Shown piece by piece: positions 1 to 6,718 of a stretch of DNA of 11,902 bases. Every line of letters begins with the position of its first letter. The stretch's first letter is position 1. The position numbers were made by a program, and so were the translations under genes. Origin of the DNA: Comamonadaceae bacterium (lineage in GTDB: Bacteria > Pseudomonadota > Gammaproteobacteria > Burkholderiales > Burkholderiaceae_C). The DNA is taken from contig CANKNK010000017.1 in NCBI GenBank assembly GCA_947483455.1, positions 1 to 11,902 on the forward strand, written 5' to 3'. The notes below the pieces were generated by a model that was given only the letters and a program-made list of their open reading frames with translations, had not been told where the DNA came from and did no database searches.

Positions 1-1113
1 CCAGGCGCTGCTGTAACTGGGGCAAAGATCCTCAGCATTCCTGACTTCGCCAAAGCGCAGGATTTTGAAACCACGTACACCAATGTGCTCCCGAGTTTGA
101 ACCTGCGAATGAAGGCCGGCGATAAACTGCAATTCCGTTTTGCCTATGCCGAAGCCATGTTCCGGCCAGATTTCTCTCAGATGCAGGCTTACACTAGGCT
201 GACCCAAGATGTAAAGACCACAACAAACCCTATCACCAACGCTATCAACGTTGACAGTGTCACGCTCAGTGGCGAATCGGCAGGCAATGCCGTACTAAAG
301 CCAGTCACGTCAAAACAGTTCGACCTTTCCGCAGAGTGGTATTTCGCTCCCGCCGGTTCGTTGACCTTTGCAGTGTTCGACAAGAGGTTGCAGGATATTG
401 TCGTTACGCAGTCTCGCAAATTCGCTATACCGGACGCGACTGGGAAGATGCAGGACTTCAACGTAACGTCGCCTACCAACGGCGCCAGCGGTACAGCGAA
501 GGGTTTTGAAATCGCATACCAGCAGTTCTATGAGAATCTGCCAGAAATGTTGAAAGGTTTTGGGGTTCAGGCGAGCTATACGTTTGTTGACAGCAACCGC
601 TCCTTGTACAACCCCGTTAATGCGGCCTACTGTTCTGGTGGTGACAGCAATTCAAACTTCAACCTTTGGAACAACGGTTGCGATACGGATGGACGCACTT
701 TCGGCGACCTACCGCTTCAGGGCTTATCTCGTCAGACTATCAACCTTGCATTGATGTACGAGCAAGGCCCGATTTCTGCAAGACTGGCCTACAACTGGCG
801 GTCTAAGTACCTGGAGGGGGTTCAAACCTCATGGGGCACCCGTTTTGGAGACGGATTAGATACAAACCCGAACAGCCCAGACTTTGGCAAACGCAATGTG
901 TACTACGCACTTCCTTTGTGGGCAGACGCTTACGGTCAGGTCGATGCATCGTTGTTCTATAAAGTAACAAAAGATTTGACGGTTGGCATGGAGGTACAGA
1001 ACCTGACTAACTCGGTATTCAAACAAATCATGCAACAACACGTTGGTGACATCGAGCATGCATGGATTGCTTCTGGCCCACGCTACAGCGCAAACCTTCG
1101 GTATACCTTCTGA
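1..1113 (+). CDS. TonB-dependent outer-membrane receptor, C-terminal part (5' end outside window)
   Basis: The frame is open from base 1 to the TGA at 1111-1113, so about 370 residues of the C-terminal beta-barrel are present. The plug domain and signal peptide lie upstream of the window. The text resembles the TonB-Xanth-Caul receptor family: 'TNVLPSLNLR' near the start, then 'FAYAEAMFRPDFS', an 'AYNWRSKYL' strand, a 'VGMEVQNLTN' strand and a final strand ending in 'RYSANLRYTF' with the terminal aromatic residue needed for outer-membrane insertion. Such receptors take up oligosaccharides or other large ligands using TonB energy. The GTG at 85 is internal and not a real start. The downstream genes encode secreted polysaccharide-degrading enzymes, so a carbohydrate ligand is inferred. 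The family is best known from Caulobacterales and Xanthomonadales, which hints at horizontal transfer. Family assignment is firm, ligand unknown. Confidence 0.93.
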   Translation, partial: PGAAVTGAKILSIPDFAKAQDFETTYTNVLPSLNLRMKAGDKLQFRFAYAEAMFRPDFSQMQAYTRLTQDVKTTTNPITNAINVDSVTLSGESAGNAVLKPVTSKQFDLSAEWYFAPAGSLTFAVFDKRLQDIVVTQSRKFAIPDATGKMQDFNVTSPTNGASGTAKGFEIAYQQFYENLPEMLKGFGVQASYTFVDSNRSLYNPVNAAYCSGGDSNSNFNLWNNGCDTDGRTFGDLPLQGLSRQTINLALMYEQGPISARLAYNWRSKYLEGVQTSWGTRFGDGLDTNPNSPDFGKRNVYYALPLWADAYGQVDASLFYKVTKDLTVGMEVQNLTNSVFKQIMQQHVGDIEHAWIASGPRYSANLRYTF

Positions 1114-1155
1114 TCAGTGGCTTACTGATAAGGCGTTTGACTGTGCCAAGTAATC

Positions 1156-1195
1156 AAGGGAGAAGCAAGCTGCCTCGGCAGATTGCTTCTCCCTT
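1156..1195 (+). terminator. Strong stem-loop after the receptor gene, possible terminator or attenuator
   Basis: A perfect 13-bp inverted repeat pairs AAGGGAGAAGCAA (1156-1168) with TTGCTTCTCCCTT (1183-1195). Inside it a second stem CTGC/GCAG (1170-1173 and 1178-1181) closes a CTCG tetraloop. Only three T residues follow the stem (1194-1196), so termination may be partial. Only 30 nt separate the hairpin from the GH5 start and no convincing promoter is visible there. Read-through from the receptor promoter, or mRNA processing or stabilisation, is therefore plausible. Confidence 0.7.
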
Positions 1196-1225
1196 TGTGC
1201 AGCCCATACGACCTGAGCGTGATGT

Positions 1226-2329
1226 ATGACGGTGAAAATTTACTTGCTTTCAGCGGCATTTTGTAGCGTCATGGGAAACGATGCCTTTGCTGCGGATGCT
1301 TCCGCCGTACAAGGCAACGCTTGGCAAAACAGCACAGGGTGGTGGAATGAAGTCAATTTCCCTGAATTCGACAAAACAAAAATTGTGCAGCAGGTGCCTC
1401 TGGTCAGGGTGCAAGGCAACAAGTTTGTCAATCCCAAGAACGAGGTGGTGTTGTTTCGCGGCCTGAGTATTTCAGACCCGGACAAGCTCGTCAAAGAAGG
1501 GCACTTTACGCGCAAGCACTTCGAGGTCATCAAGTCCTGGGGAGCCAATGTGGTCCGCATACCCGTGCACCCTTCGACCTGGCGTGCGCGTGGGAAAAAA
1601 GGCTACTTGCCAATTCTCGACCAGACCATTGCATGGATCAACGAACTTGGGATGTACAGCATCGTTGATTGGCACTCCATTGGTAATTTGAAGTCTGATA
1701 TGTATCAGGCACCCATGTATCACACCACCAAGGCGGAAACTCTGGATTTCTTTCGGGTGGTGTCGGCGCGTTACCAGGGCGTCAACTCAGTGGCCATGTA
1801 CGAGATATTCAACGAGCCGACTCTGTTTAACGGTCGGTTAGGTAGTCTAACTTGGTCTGAGTGGAAGTCCATCAACGAAGAAGTCATTACGGTGATTCAG
1901 GCACATAATGCTGACGCCATTTCTTTGGTGGCGGGCTTTAACTGGGCCTACGACCTGACACCCGTCGCAACAGCACCCATCGAGCGCAGCAACGTTGCGT
2001 ACGTAAGTCATCCTTACCCGATGAAAGTTGGCCCACCTTTCGAAGCAAATTGGGACCGTGACTGGGGCTTTGTAGCCGACAAATACCCAGTCATAGCCAC
2101 GGAAATTGGTTACCAGTTGGCTACTGATAAAGGAGCGCATGTTCCTGTGATTGACGATGGCAGCTATGGCCCGCGAATTACTGATTACATGGGGAAGAAG
2201 GGGGTGAGCTGGGTGGCTTGGGTTTTTGATCCGGACTGGTCACCGCAACTAATCAAAGACTGGGATTACACGCCCACCATGCAGGGTAAGCACTTTCGTG
2301 AAGTTATGGTGAAAACAAACCCTGGCTGA
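1226..2329 (+). CDS. Secreted glycoside hydrolase family 5 (cellulase/endoglucanase-like)
   Basis: A 367-residue protein with an N-terminal signal peptide ending near 'NDAFA|AD' (residues ~1-22), followed by one GH5-type (beta/alpha)8 catalytic domain and no visible carbohydrate-binding module. Clan GH-A landmarks are in order: Arg111 in 'VVRIPVHPSTW', 'DWHSIGN' with His150, the acid/base Glu197 in 'YEIFNEPT', His262-Tyr264 in 'SHPYP', the nucleophile Glu293 in 'ATEIGYQ', and 'GVSWVAWVF' with an aromatic at Trp332. All catalytic positions are intact, so retaining hydrolysis of a beta-linked glucan or related polymer is expected, in the periplasm or outside the cell. The ATG at 1226 is chosen because it gives a proper signal peptide; the Shine-Dalgarno upstream is weak. 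The lyase gene follows after 6 nt, so the two are co-transcribed. Subfamily and exact substrate cannot be read from the sequence. Confidence 0.88.
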   Translation: MTVKIYLLSAAFCSVMGNDAFAADASAVQGNAWQNSTGWWNEVNFPEFDKTKIVQQVPLVRVQGNKFVNPKNEVVLFRGLSISDPDKLVKEGHFTRKHFEVIKSWGANVVRIPVHPSTWRARGKKGYLPILDQTIAWINELGMYSIVDWHSIGNLKSDMYQAPMYHTTKAETLDFFRVVSARYQGVNSVAMYEIFNEPTLFNGRLGSLTWSEWKSINEEVITVIQAHNADAISLVAGFNWAYDLTPVATAPIERSNVAYVSHPYPMKVGPPFEANWDRDWGFVADKYPVIATEIGYQLATDKGAHVPVIDDGSYGPRITDYMGKKGVSWVAWVFDPDWSPQLIKDWDYTPTMQGKHFREVMVKTNPG

Positions 2330-2335
2330 TTTACG

Positions 2336-3532
2336 ATGCAAAACACACTTTTAGATAAACCATGCAGCCTGATTAACACCCGTTTCAGGCATCGAAAATT
2401 GGCGGTGTGTGCTATATATTTGGTAGCTGTATCCGCTGTTTCAATGCGGGTTAGCCACGCAAATCAGGTCTTTGTACATCCGGGAGGTGTTAACGGAAAA
2501 ACCGAACTTGAGCAGGTGCGCCAACGCATCCAAGGTGACGCATCACTTTGGAGCAGCACAGGTAAATATGCGCCTTTGCGTGCACTCGCAACGCCACACG
2601 TCAAAACCCAGGCGCCTTGTAACGTGCAACGTTGCGAAGAAGAGGCCAAGGCCGATGCCAAAAAAGCCTATGCCAATGCGCTTGCGTGGTACTACACCGG
2701 TGATGCGCAGTACGCCGAGAATGCCATGCAAGTTTTTCGCATCTGGGCCAACGACTTTGAAGGTTATAAGGTCGTACCTGGCATCAGCGGCCAGGCTCAG
2801 CTAAACGCGGGTTGGATAGGCGCATTGCTTGGCTCAGCGGCAGAGGTTTTGCGCAGTTATGCGGGTTGGAGTGGCAAAGAGCAAGCGGCCGTGAAATCCT
2901 TATTTGCCACTCGCTTTTATCCGGCATTGCACCAAGAAAGCGAGTGGAATGGAAACAACGATCTGACACAGATAGATGCGCTGATGAGCATCGCTGTATT
3001 TTCTGAAAATGAATCGTGGCTGACCGAGGCTAAGGACCGACTGCAACGGCGCAATCCTAGGTTTTTCTATTTGCCATCCGATACAGGCATTGACTACAGA
3101 TCTACAAGCCCATCGTGGTATAGCCCTACCCGATGGATTGCCGGGGTTACACAGGAGAGCTGTCGCACCAATGCCAAGTTACCGAACGACAACGGGCACC
3201 ACACCCAATATGCACTTGCCTCTGCACTGCGTGCTGCAGAGGTCGCCTGGAACCAAGGCGACCACAGCGTTTATGGTCTAAACCAAACGCGCTACACCGC
3301 AGCCATGGAGCTTTTGGCCTTGCAAGTTTTGTCGGGCGACATGCAAGGTGTGTGTGCCGACCCCAAGACAACCGCAAGCTTGTTTGACACCTGGATGATT
3401 GGCTATAACCATTACCACCGTCGTATGGGAATTTACCTTCCCCATACGCAAAAATTGCTCAAAAATAATGAGTCACGAATCTTTAAATCTGACTGGAATA
3501 TTTTTTATGAAAGCCTTACCCACGGTGATTAG
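2336..3532 (+). CDS. Secreted alginate-lyase-superfamily polysaccharide lyase (PL5/PL38-like)
   Basis: A 398-residue protein with a positively charged start (RFRHRK, 16-21) and a hydrophobic segment ending near 'VSHA|NQ' (residue 42), consistent with export. The mature part begins 'VFVHPGGVNGKTELEQVR', the usual opening of alginate_lyase-domain proteins with an (alpha/alpha) toroid. Later come 'EWNGNNDLTQIDALM' (203-217), which occupies the place of the catalytic Asn/His helix, 'SWYSPTRW' (260-267), 'TQESCR' (272-277) and 'DNGHHTQYALAS' (285-296), recalling the QESCRD-GHTQ signature of the family. Relatives cleave uronic-acid polymers (alginate, glucuronan or oxidised cellulose) by beta-elimination. 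The ATG at 2336 lies 6 nt after the GH5 stop with no clear Shine-Dalgarno, so translation is probably coupled. A later start near the TTG of 'KLAV' would shorten the n-region. Family is fairly sure, substrate is not. Confidence 0.8.
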   Translation: MQNTLLDKPCSLINTRFRHRKLAVCAIYLVAVSAVSMRVSHANQVFVHPGGVNGKTELEQVRQRIQGDASLWSSTGKYAPLRALATPHVKTQAPCNVQRCEEEAKADAKKAYANALAWYYTGDAQYAENAMQVFRIWANDFEGYKVVPGISGQAQLNAGWIGALLGSAAEVLRSYAGWSGKEQAAVKSLFATRFYPALHQESEWNGNNDLTQIDALMSIAVFSENESWLTEAKDRLQRRNPRFFYLPSDTGIDYRSTSPSWYSPTRWIAGVTQESCRTNAKLPNDNGHHTQYALASALRAAEVAWNQGDHSVYGLNQTRYTAAMELLALQVLSGDMQGVCADPKTTASLFDTWMIGYNHYHRRMGIYLPHTQKLLKNNESRIFKSDWNIFYESLTHGD

Positions 3533-3536
3533 GGGG
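3531..3536 (+). promoter_or_regulatory. Shine-Dalgarno of the halogenase gene
   Basis: AGGGGG overlaps the last two bases of the lyase stop codon (TAG, 3530-3532) and lies 8 nt before the ATG at 3545. It is the best ribosome-binding site in the left operon. It fixes the halogenase start and suggests the halogenase is translated more efficiently than the two enzymes before it. Confidence 0.65.
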
Positions 3537-3544
3537 AATCCTGC

Positions 3545-5047
3545 ATGAGTGCCAAACCCATCAGAAAAATAGTGATTGTTGGAGGCGGTTCTGCGGGGTG
3601 GATGACCGCAGCGCCTCTGGCCCAGAGGCTGCCCCCCGAGTGCGAAATCACCTTAATTGAATCGCCAGAGATCGGTACTATTGGAGTGGGTGAGGCCACC
3701 CTGCCAACCATTCGCTTTTTCAACAAGGCTCTCGGGTTGGACGGGGCAGATTTCGTTCGCAAAACCAAGGCTACCTTTAAGCTGGGTATTGAGTTCAAGG
3801 ATTGGGGTCATATCGGCAACCGCATTTTTCATGGGTTTGGTGACTATGGCCCCTCTATTGAGAACCGCTCGCCGCACATGCACTGGATGCGGCTCAAAGG
3901 TCTTGACGCCCATTTTCCACCACTAGACGACTTTTCAGTTTCGGGTGTGATGGCTCGCAATCTGCGGTTTACACCTCCGGTGGGTGAACAGGCGTCCGCA
4001 AGTAACGCCTTCTCCTACGGATTCCATTTCGATGCCGGTCTTTATGCAAGCTATCTTCGTGACTATGCCGTTCGGCTTGGCGTTCGCCGGATCGAAGCGA
4101 CGATTATTGACGTAGTGCTCCATCCAACTAACGGTTTCATTGATGCAATAAACTTGCACGATGGGCGACGCATTGAAGGAGACCTTTTCATCGATTGTTC
4201 GGGTTTTCGCGGGCTACTGATCGAAGGAGCCCTGAAGGCGGGCTATGACGATTGGAGCTCTCAACTTCCCTGTAACAGTGCATTGGCAGTGCCCTGTGCA
4301 AAAGTTGCAAAACTCACGCCGTTTACCCGGTCTACGGCCAAAGCTGCCGGTTGGCAATGGCGTATTCCATTGCAGCATCGCACGGGCAATGGCCATGTGT
4401 ATTGCAATTCATTTATAAGCGACGAAGAAGCTACACGGGTACTGCTCGAGGGACTTGATGGTGAAGCTCTGGATACGCCACGGCAATTACGCTTCACGAC
4501 TGGGCGTCGCAAACGGTCATGGGTCAAGAACTGCGTCGCCATTGGTTTGTCCGCCGGATTCGTGGAGCCACTGGAGTCTACAAGTCTGAGCCTCATCGAA
4601 ACGGCGGTAGGCATGCTCATTGAAAATTTCCCTAACAGCGATTTTCGCCCAGAACTAGCAGATGAGTTCAATCGTCAGATATCTTTACGCTATGAGTCAG
4701 TGCGAGATTTCATCATCTTGCATTACAAGCTCACCAGCCGCACCGATTCGGAGTTTTGGAAGTACTGCGCCAACATTTCAATTCCCGATTCGCTGAGTCA
4801 TCAGATTGAACTTTTCCGTGAAACGGGACGAGTGGTCATTTACGACAAAAGCGGCTTTATGGAGCCTTCCTTCATCGCGATCATGATGGGTTTGGGCATA
4901 AAGCCAAAAGCATATGACCCATTCGTCGATTTGATGGACCTTGTCTCTTTGCGTCGCCACTTTTCCAACGTCCACAAAGCGATAGCCCATACTGTACGCA
5001 ATATGCCCGACCATACCGATTACATTGAAAGGCACGTTGCCGCCTAG
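3545..5047 (+). CDS. Flavin-dependent 'tryptophan halogenase' family protein
   Basis: A 500-residue protein, the normal length for this family. An FAD-binding GxGxxG is at 13-18 ('GGGSAG'), followed by 'GVGEATLPTI' (47-56). The catalytic lysine is Lys79 in 'KATFKLGIEF', the same number as in PrnA/RebH. The WxWxIP fingerprint of flavin halogenases is intact at 270-275 (WQWRIP). 'GFVEPLESTS' (338-347) supplies the Glu344/Ser345 pair equivalent to the catalytic Glu in PrnA. All core residues are present, so FADH2-dependent formation of HOCl/HOBr and halogenation of an aromatic or indole-like substrate is expected. Tryptophan itself is not assured: receptor-linked members of the family (such as BrvH) act on indole rather than free tryptophan. 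It is the last gene of the GH5-lyase-halogenase unit, 12 nt after the lyase. No signal peptide is seen, so it is cytoplasmic. No flavin reductase gene is present in the window. Confidence 0.93.
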   Translation: MSAKPIRKIVIVGGGSAGWMTAAPLAQRLPPECEITLIESPEIGTIGVGEATLPTIRFFNKALGLDGADFVRKTKATFKLGIEFKDWGHIGNRIFHGFGDYGPSIENRSPHMHWMRLKGLDAHFPPLDDFSVSGVMARNLRFTPPVGEQASASNAFSYGFHFDAGLYASYLRDYAVRLGVRRIEATIIDVVLHPTNGFIDAINLHDGRRIEGDLFIDCSGFRGLLIEGALKAGYDDWSSQLPCNSALAVPCAKVAKLTPFTRSTAKAAGWQWRIPLQHRTGNGHVYCNSFISDEEATRVLLEGLDGEALDTPRQLRFTTGRRKRSWVKNCVAIGLSAGFVEPLESTSLSLIETAVGMLIENFPNSDFRPELADEFNRQISLRYESVRDFIILHYKLTSRTDSEFWKYCANISIPDSLSHQIELFRETGRVVIYDKSGFMEPSFIAIMMGLGIKPKAYDPFVDLMDLVSLRRHFSNVHKAIAHTVRNMPDHTDYIERHVAA

Positions 5048-5105
5048 GCTACAAGTCACCGGGTAAATATACTGCCCAGTTGCTAAAGCAAATGCTTTAT
5101 CGGTT

Positions 5106-5145
5106 CCATTTTTGGATGGTGACCACTCTAGCAGCATCCAAATGG
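5106..5145. terminator. Imperfect stem-loop between convergent halogenase and antiporter genes
   Basis: CCATTTTTGGATG (5106-5118) pairs with CATCCAAATGG (5135-5145) over 11 bp with a 2-nt T bulge and a 16-nt loop. A second, overlapping 7-bp inverted repeat CTAGCAG/CTGCTAG (5128-5134 and 5147-5153) includes the antiporter stop codon, so the two hairpins are mutually exclusive. There is no good T-tract. The position between convergent genes fits a weak bidirectional terminator, but this is inference. Confidence 0.35.
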
Positions 5146-5149
5146 CCTG

Positions 5150-6337
5150 CTAGGCATCAAACGGTCGCCCATGCAACTTCCGCTTCACTACCGGCACCGT
5201 GAGCATGGTGCTGGCCAGGGCCATCAGCAAGAGCGCGGTAAAGGCGTCGTTGGAAATAATGCCTTTGTCCAGCAAGATGTTGCAAAAAATTATCATGATC
5301 AAAGCCTTGGTCTGCAGCAACCAGCCTATCAAAGAGGCTTCGCCCTGTTTCCAACCCAGCAGGCGTCCGGCCATGTGTACACCCAATAATTTACCGCTCA
5401 CCGCAGCCAGCAACAACCAGGCAGCCGCCACAAATACAGCCACTCCGCCCATACCCCATTGCGTACGCAGGCCAGTGCTGAGGAAAAACACCGGCATCAT
5501 CAGCAGTAACACATTGTGCCGCAGTGCATCGCGCTGGGCCTGGTCAATGGCGTCAGCATCTATCACAACGCCGGCCAAAAATGCACCCACCATAAAGTGC
5601 AATCCTGCCACGTCAGCGCCCAGGGCGCATAAAGCCAGCCAAACCAGTCCCAGATAAAGACGGTCACGTGCCGGTATTCGCGGAGTGATCGCGCGCAAGG
5701 CCCAGGACAGCAGCACAAACAAGAGCAGGAAAACGACCTGTAAGCCCGCCCTCTGATAGTCCATAAGTATCAGGGCCAAAACGCCCCAGATTAAGATATC
5801 GTCCAAACTGGCATAGCGAAGAATGCGCTGGCCCAGGTCGGTGCGCAGAATTTGGAGTTTCTCCAAAAACAAGATCAAGATGGGCAAGGCCGTTACTGCG
5901 CAAGACATGGCTACCCCCAACACAAACTGCCACTGTGTACCGCTTGGCCCCTGCCATCCGGGCTGTAACACCATTGCGTAGGCGGCTATCGAACCCAAAC
6001 CCAGGGGCGCAGACAGGGCTAAAGAGGCCGTGATCACACTTTCGTGCCGATGCCGCCAAGCTTGGGCCAAATCTAGCTCCAAACCCGCAAGCCAGACAAA
6101 AAGAATCACACCCCACCAGGCCAAGCCGTTCAAGCTGCCCAGGACGGTTGGTGTAAATATCGCTTGGTAAACCTGTGGAAATTGCTCTCCCAGGATGCCT
6201 GGCCCCAGCAAAATACCTGTGCCGATCTGAATTACTACCAAGGGTGCATAGTTCTCTGTATCGGCCAGACGCCACACCGCAAAGGGCAGGCCAAATATGA
6301 TGAGGAGGGCTGCGAGGAACAGCTCAGAGGTGCTCAT
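5150..6337 (-). CDS. Cation:proton antiporter, Na+/H+ exchanger (CPA2-like) family
   Basis: A 395-residue, highly hydrophobic protein with about 11-13 predicted membrane segments. It has the 'GTGILLGPGILG' glycine motif (39-50) and 'LAGLELDLAQ' (83-92), typical of Na_H_Exchanger-domain proteins. The pair Asp179-Asp180 in 'ASLDDILIWG' lies where NapA-type antiporters carry their ion-binding aspartates. It probably exchanges Na+ or K+ for H+ across the inner membrane. There is no C-terminal RCK/TrkA-N domain, so KefB/C-type nucleotide or glutathione gating is not expected. The ATG at 6337 overlaps the stop of the small ORF upstream (ATGA), suggesting translational coupling; no independent ribosome site is evident. 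The gene converges on the halogenase. Its GC content resembles the liv genes (37 of 60 in 5941-6000), unlike the carbohydrate block. Family is firm, ion specificity unknown. Confidence 0.88.
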   Translation of the reverse strand: MSTSELFLAALLIIFGLPFAVWRLADTENYAPLVVIQIGTGILLGPGILGEQFPQVYQAIFTPTVLGSLNGLAWWGVILFVWLAGLELDLAQAWRHRHESVITASLALSAPLGLGSIAAYAMVLQPGWQGPSGTQWQFVLGVAMSCAVTALPILILFLEKLQILRTDLGQRILRYASLDDILIWGVLALILMDYQRAGLQVVFLLLFVLLSWALRAITPRIPARDRLYLGLVWLALCALGADVAGLHFMVGAFLAGVVIDADAIDQAQRDALRHNVLLLMMPVFFLSTGLRTQWGMGGVAVFVAAAWLLLAAVSGKLLGVHMAGRLLGWKQGEASLIGWLLQTKALIMIIFCNILLDKGIISNDAFTALLLMALASTMLTVPVVKRKLHGRPFDA

Positions 6338-6672
6338 CGATGCGTATTGCTTTTATGAGGGCGTGGCGCCTTATTGGGTTTACGAATTTGGGACTTGTGG
6401 GCCGCTAGCACCAAATCGGGCTCGTACCCGATGAACCGTTGCAAGACCGAGGCGGCAGCAACGTATGTGAGTTCGCAGGCCGGCTGCCGAATAGCGCTAA
6501 AAGGTGCCGAGGTGTTCGTAGAAGTGAAAATCATTAATCTAGGCCTGTTCTCAAATTCAGGGACGTCCCCCCACTTGTTTTTCGGCATGAGCATCAAAGC
6601 GAGCACTAATAATAGCCAAGAATTCATTTTGGCATAGCTACTGAAAACGATACCTTGAGCGCGCAATGGCAT
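6334..6672 (-). CDS. Hypothetical small protein overlapping the antiporter start
   Basis: An open frame of 112 codons that I do not recognise. Its TGA stop shares bases with the antiporter ATG (ATGA), a usual arrangement of coupled genes and the main reason to list it. The ATG at 6672 gives the full length. An internal ATG at 6627 would start directly at a short hydrophobic stretch 'MNSWLLLVLALML', which could be a signal-anchor, giving 97 residues. Neither start has a clear Shine-Dalgarno. The C-terminus is strongly basic (K/R/H-rich, last ~24 residues). The + strand also carries an open frame here (6374-6637), and the third codon positions of both frames coincide, so GC3 cannot decide between them. 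It may be a remnant near the rearrangement junction rather than a working gene. Confidence 0.35.
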   Translation of the reverse strand: MPLRAQGIVFSSYAKMNSWLLLVLALMLMPKNKWGDVPEFENRPRLMIFTSTNTSAPFSAIRQPACELTYVAAASVLQRFIGYEPDLVLAAHKSQIRKPNKAPRPHKSNTHR

Positions 6673-6673
6673 C

Positions 6674-6718
6674 CATCAATCAATAAATTTAGAGAATAAA
6701 GGTTCGCATTGATTAATG
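6674..6718. repeat. Short imperfect inverted repeat at the truncated reductase junction
   Basis: CATCAATCAAT (6674-6684) faces ATTGATTAATG (6708-6718): 10 of 11 positions are complementary across a 23-nt AT-rich spacer. It sits exactly where the reductase homology starts. It may mark an insertion or recombination edge, or be chance in AT-rich DNA. Confidence 0.35.

Noticed and set aside
4261..4671. 136-codon minus-strand frame inside the halogenase gene
   Set aside because: Antisense to conserved catalytic regions of the halogenase, with S/R-rich text and no start signal.
5664..6275. 203-codon alternative frame within the antiporter gene
   Set aside because: The antiporter frame gives clear family motifs and membrane segments; this overlapping frame on the same strand gives a non-membrane, R/G-rich text without motifs.
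6374..6637. 87-codon + strand frame opposite the small ORF before the antiporter
   Set aside because: It starts at a TTG with no ribosome site and matches nothing known; the opposite frame has the ATGA overlap with the antiporter. Since third positions coincide, composition does not decide, so this rejection is tentative.
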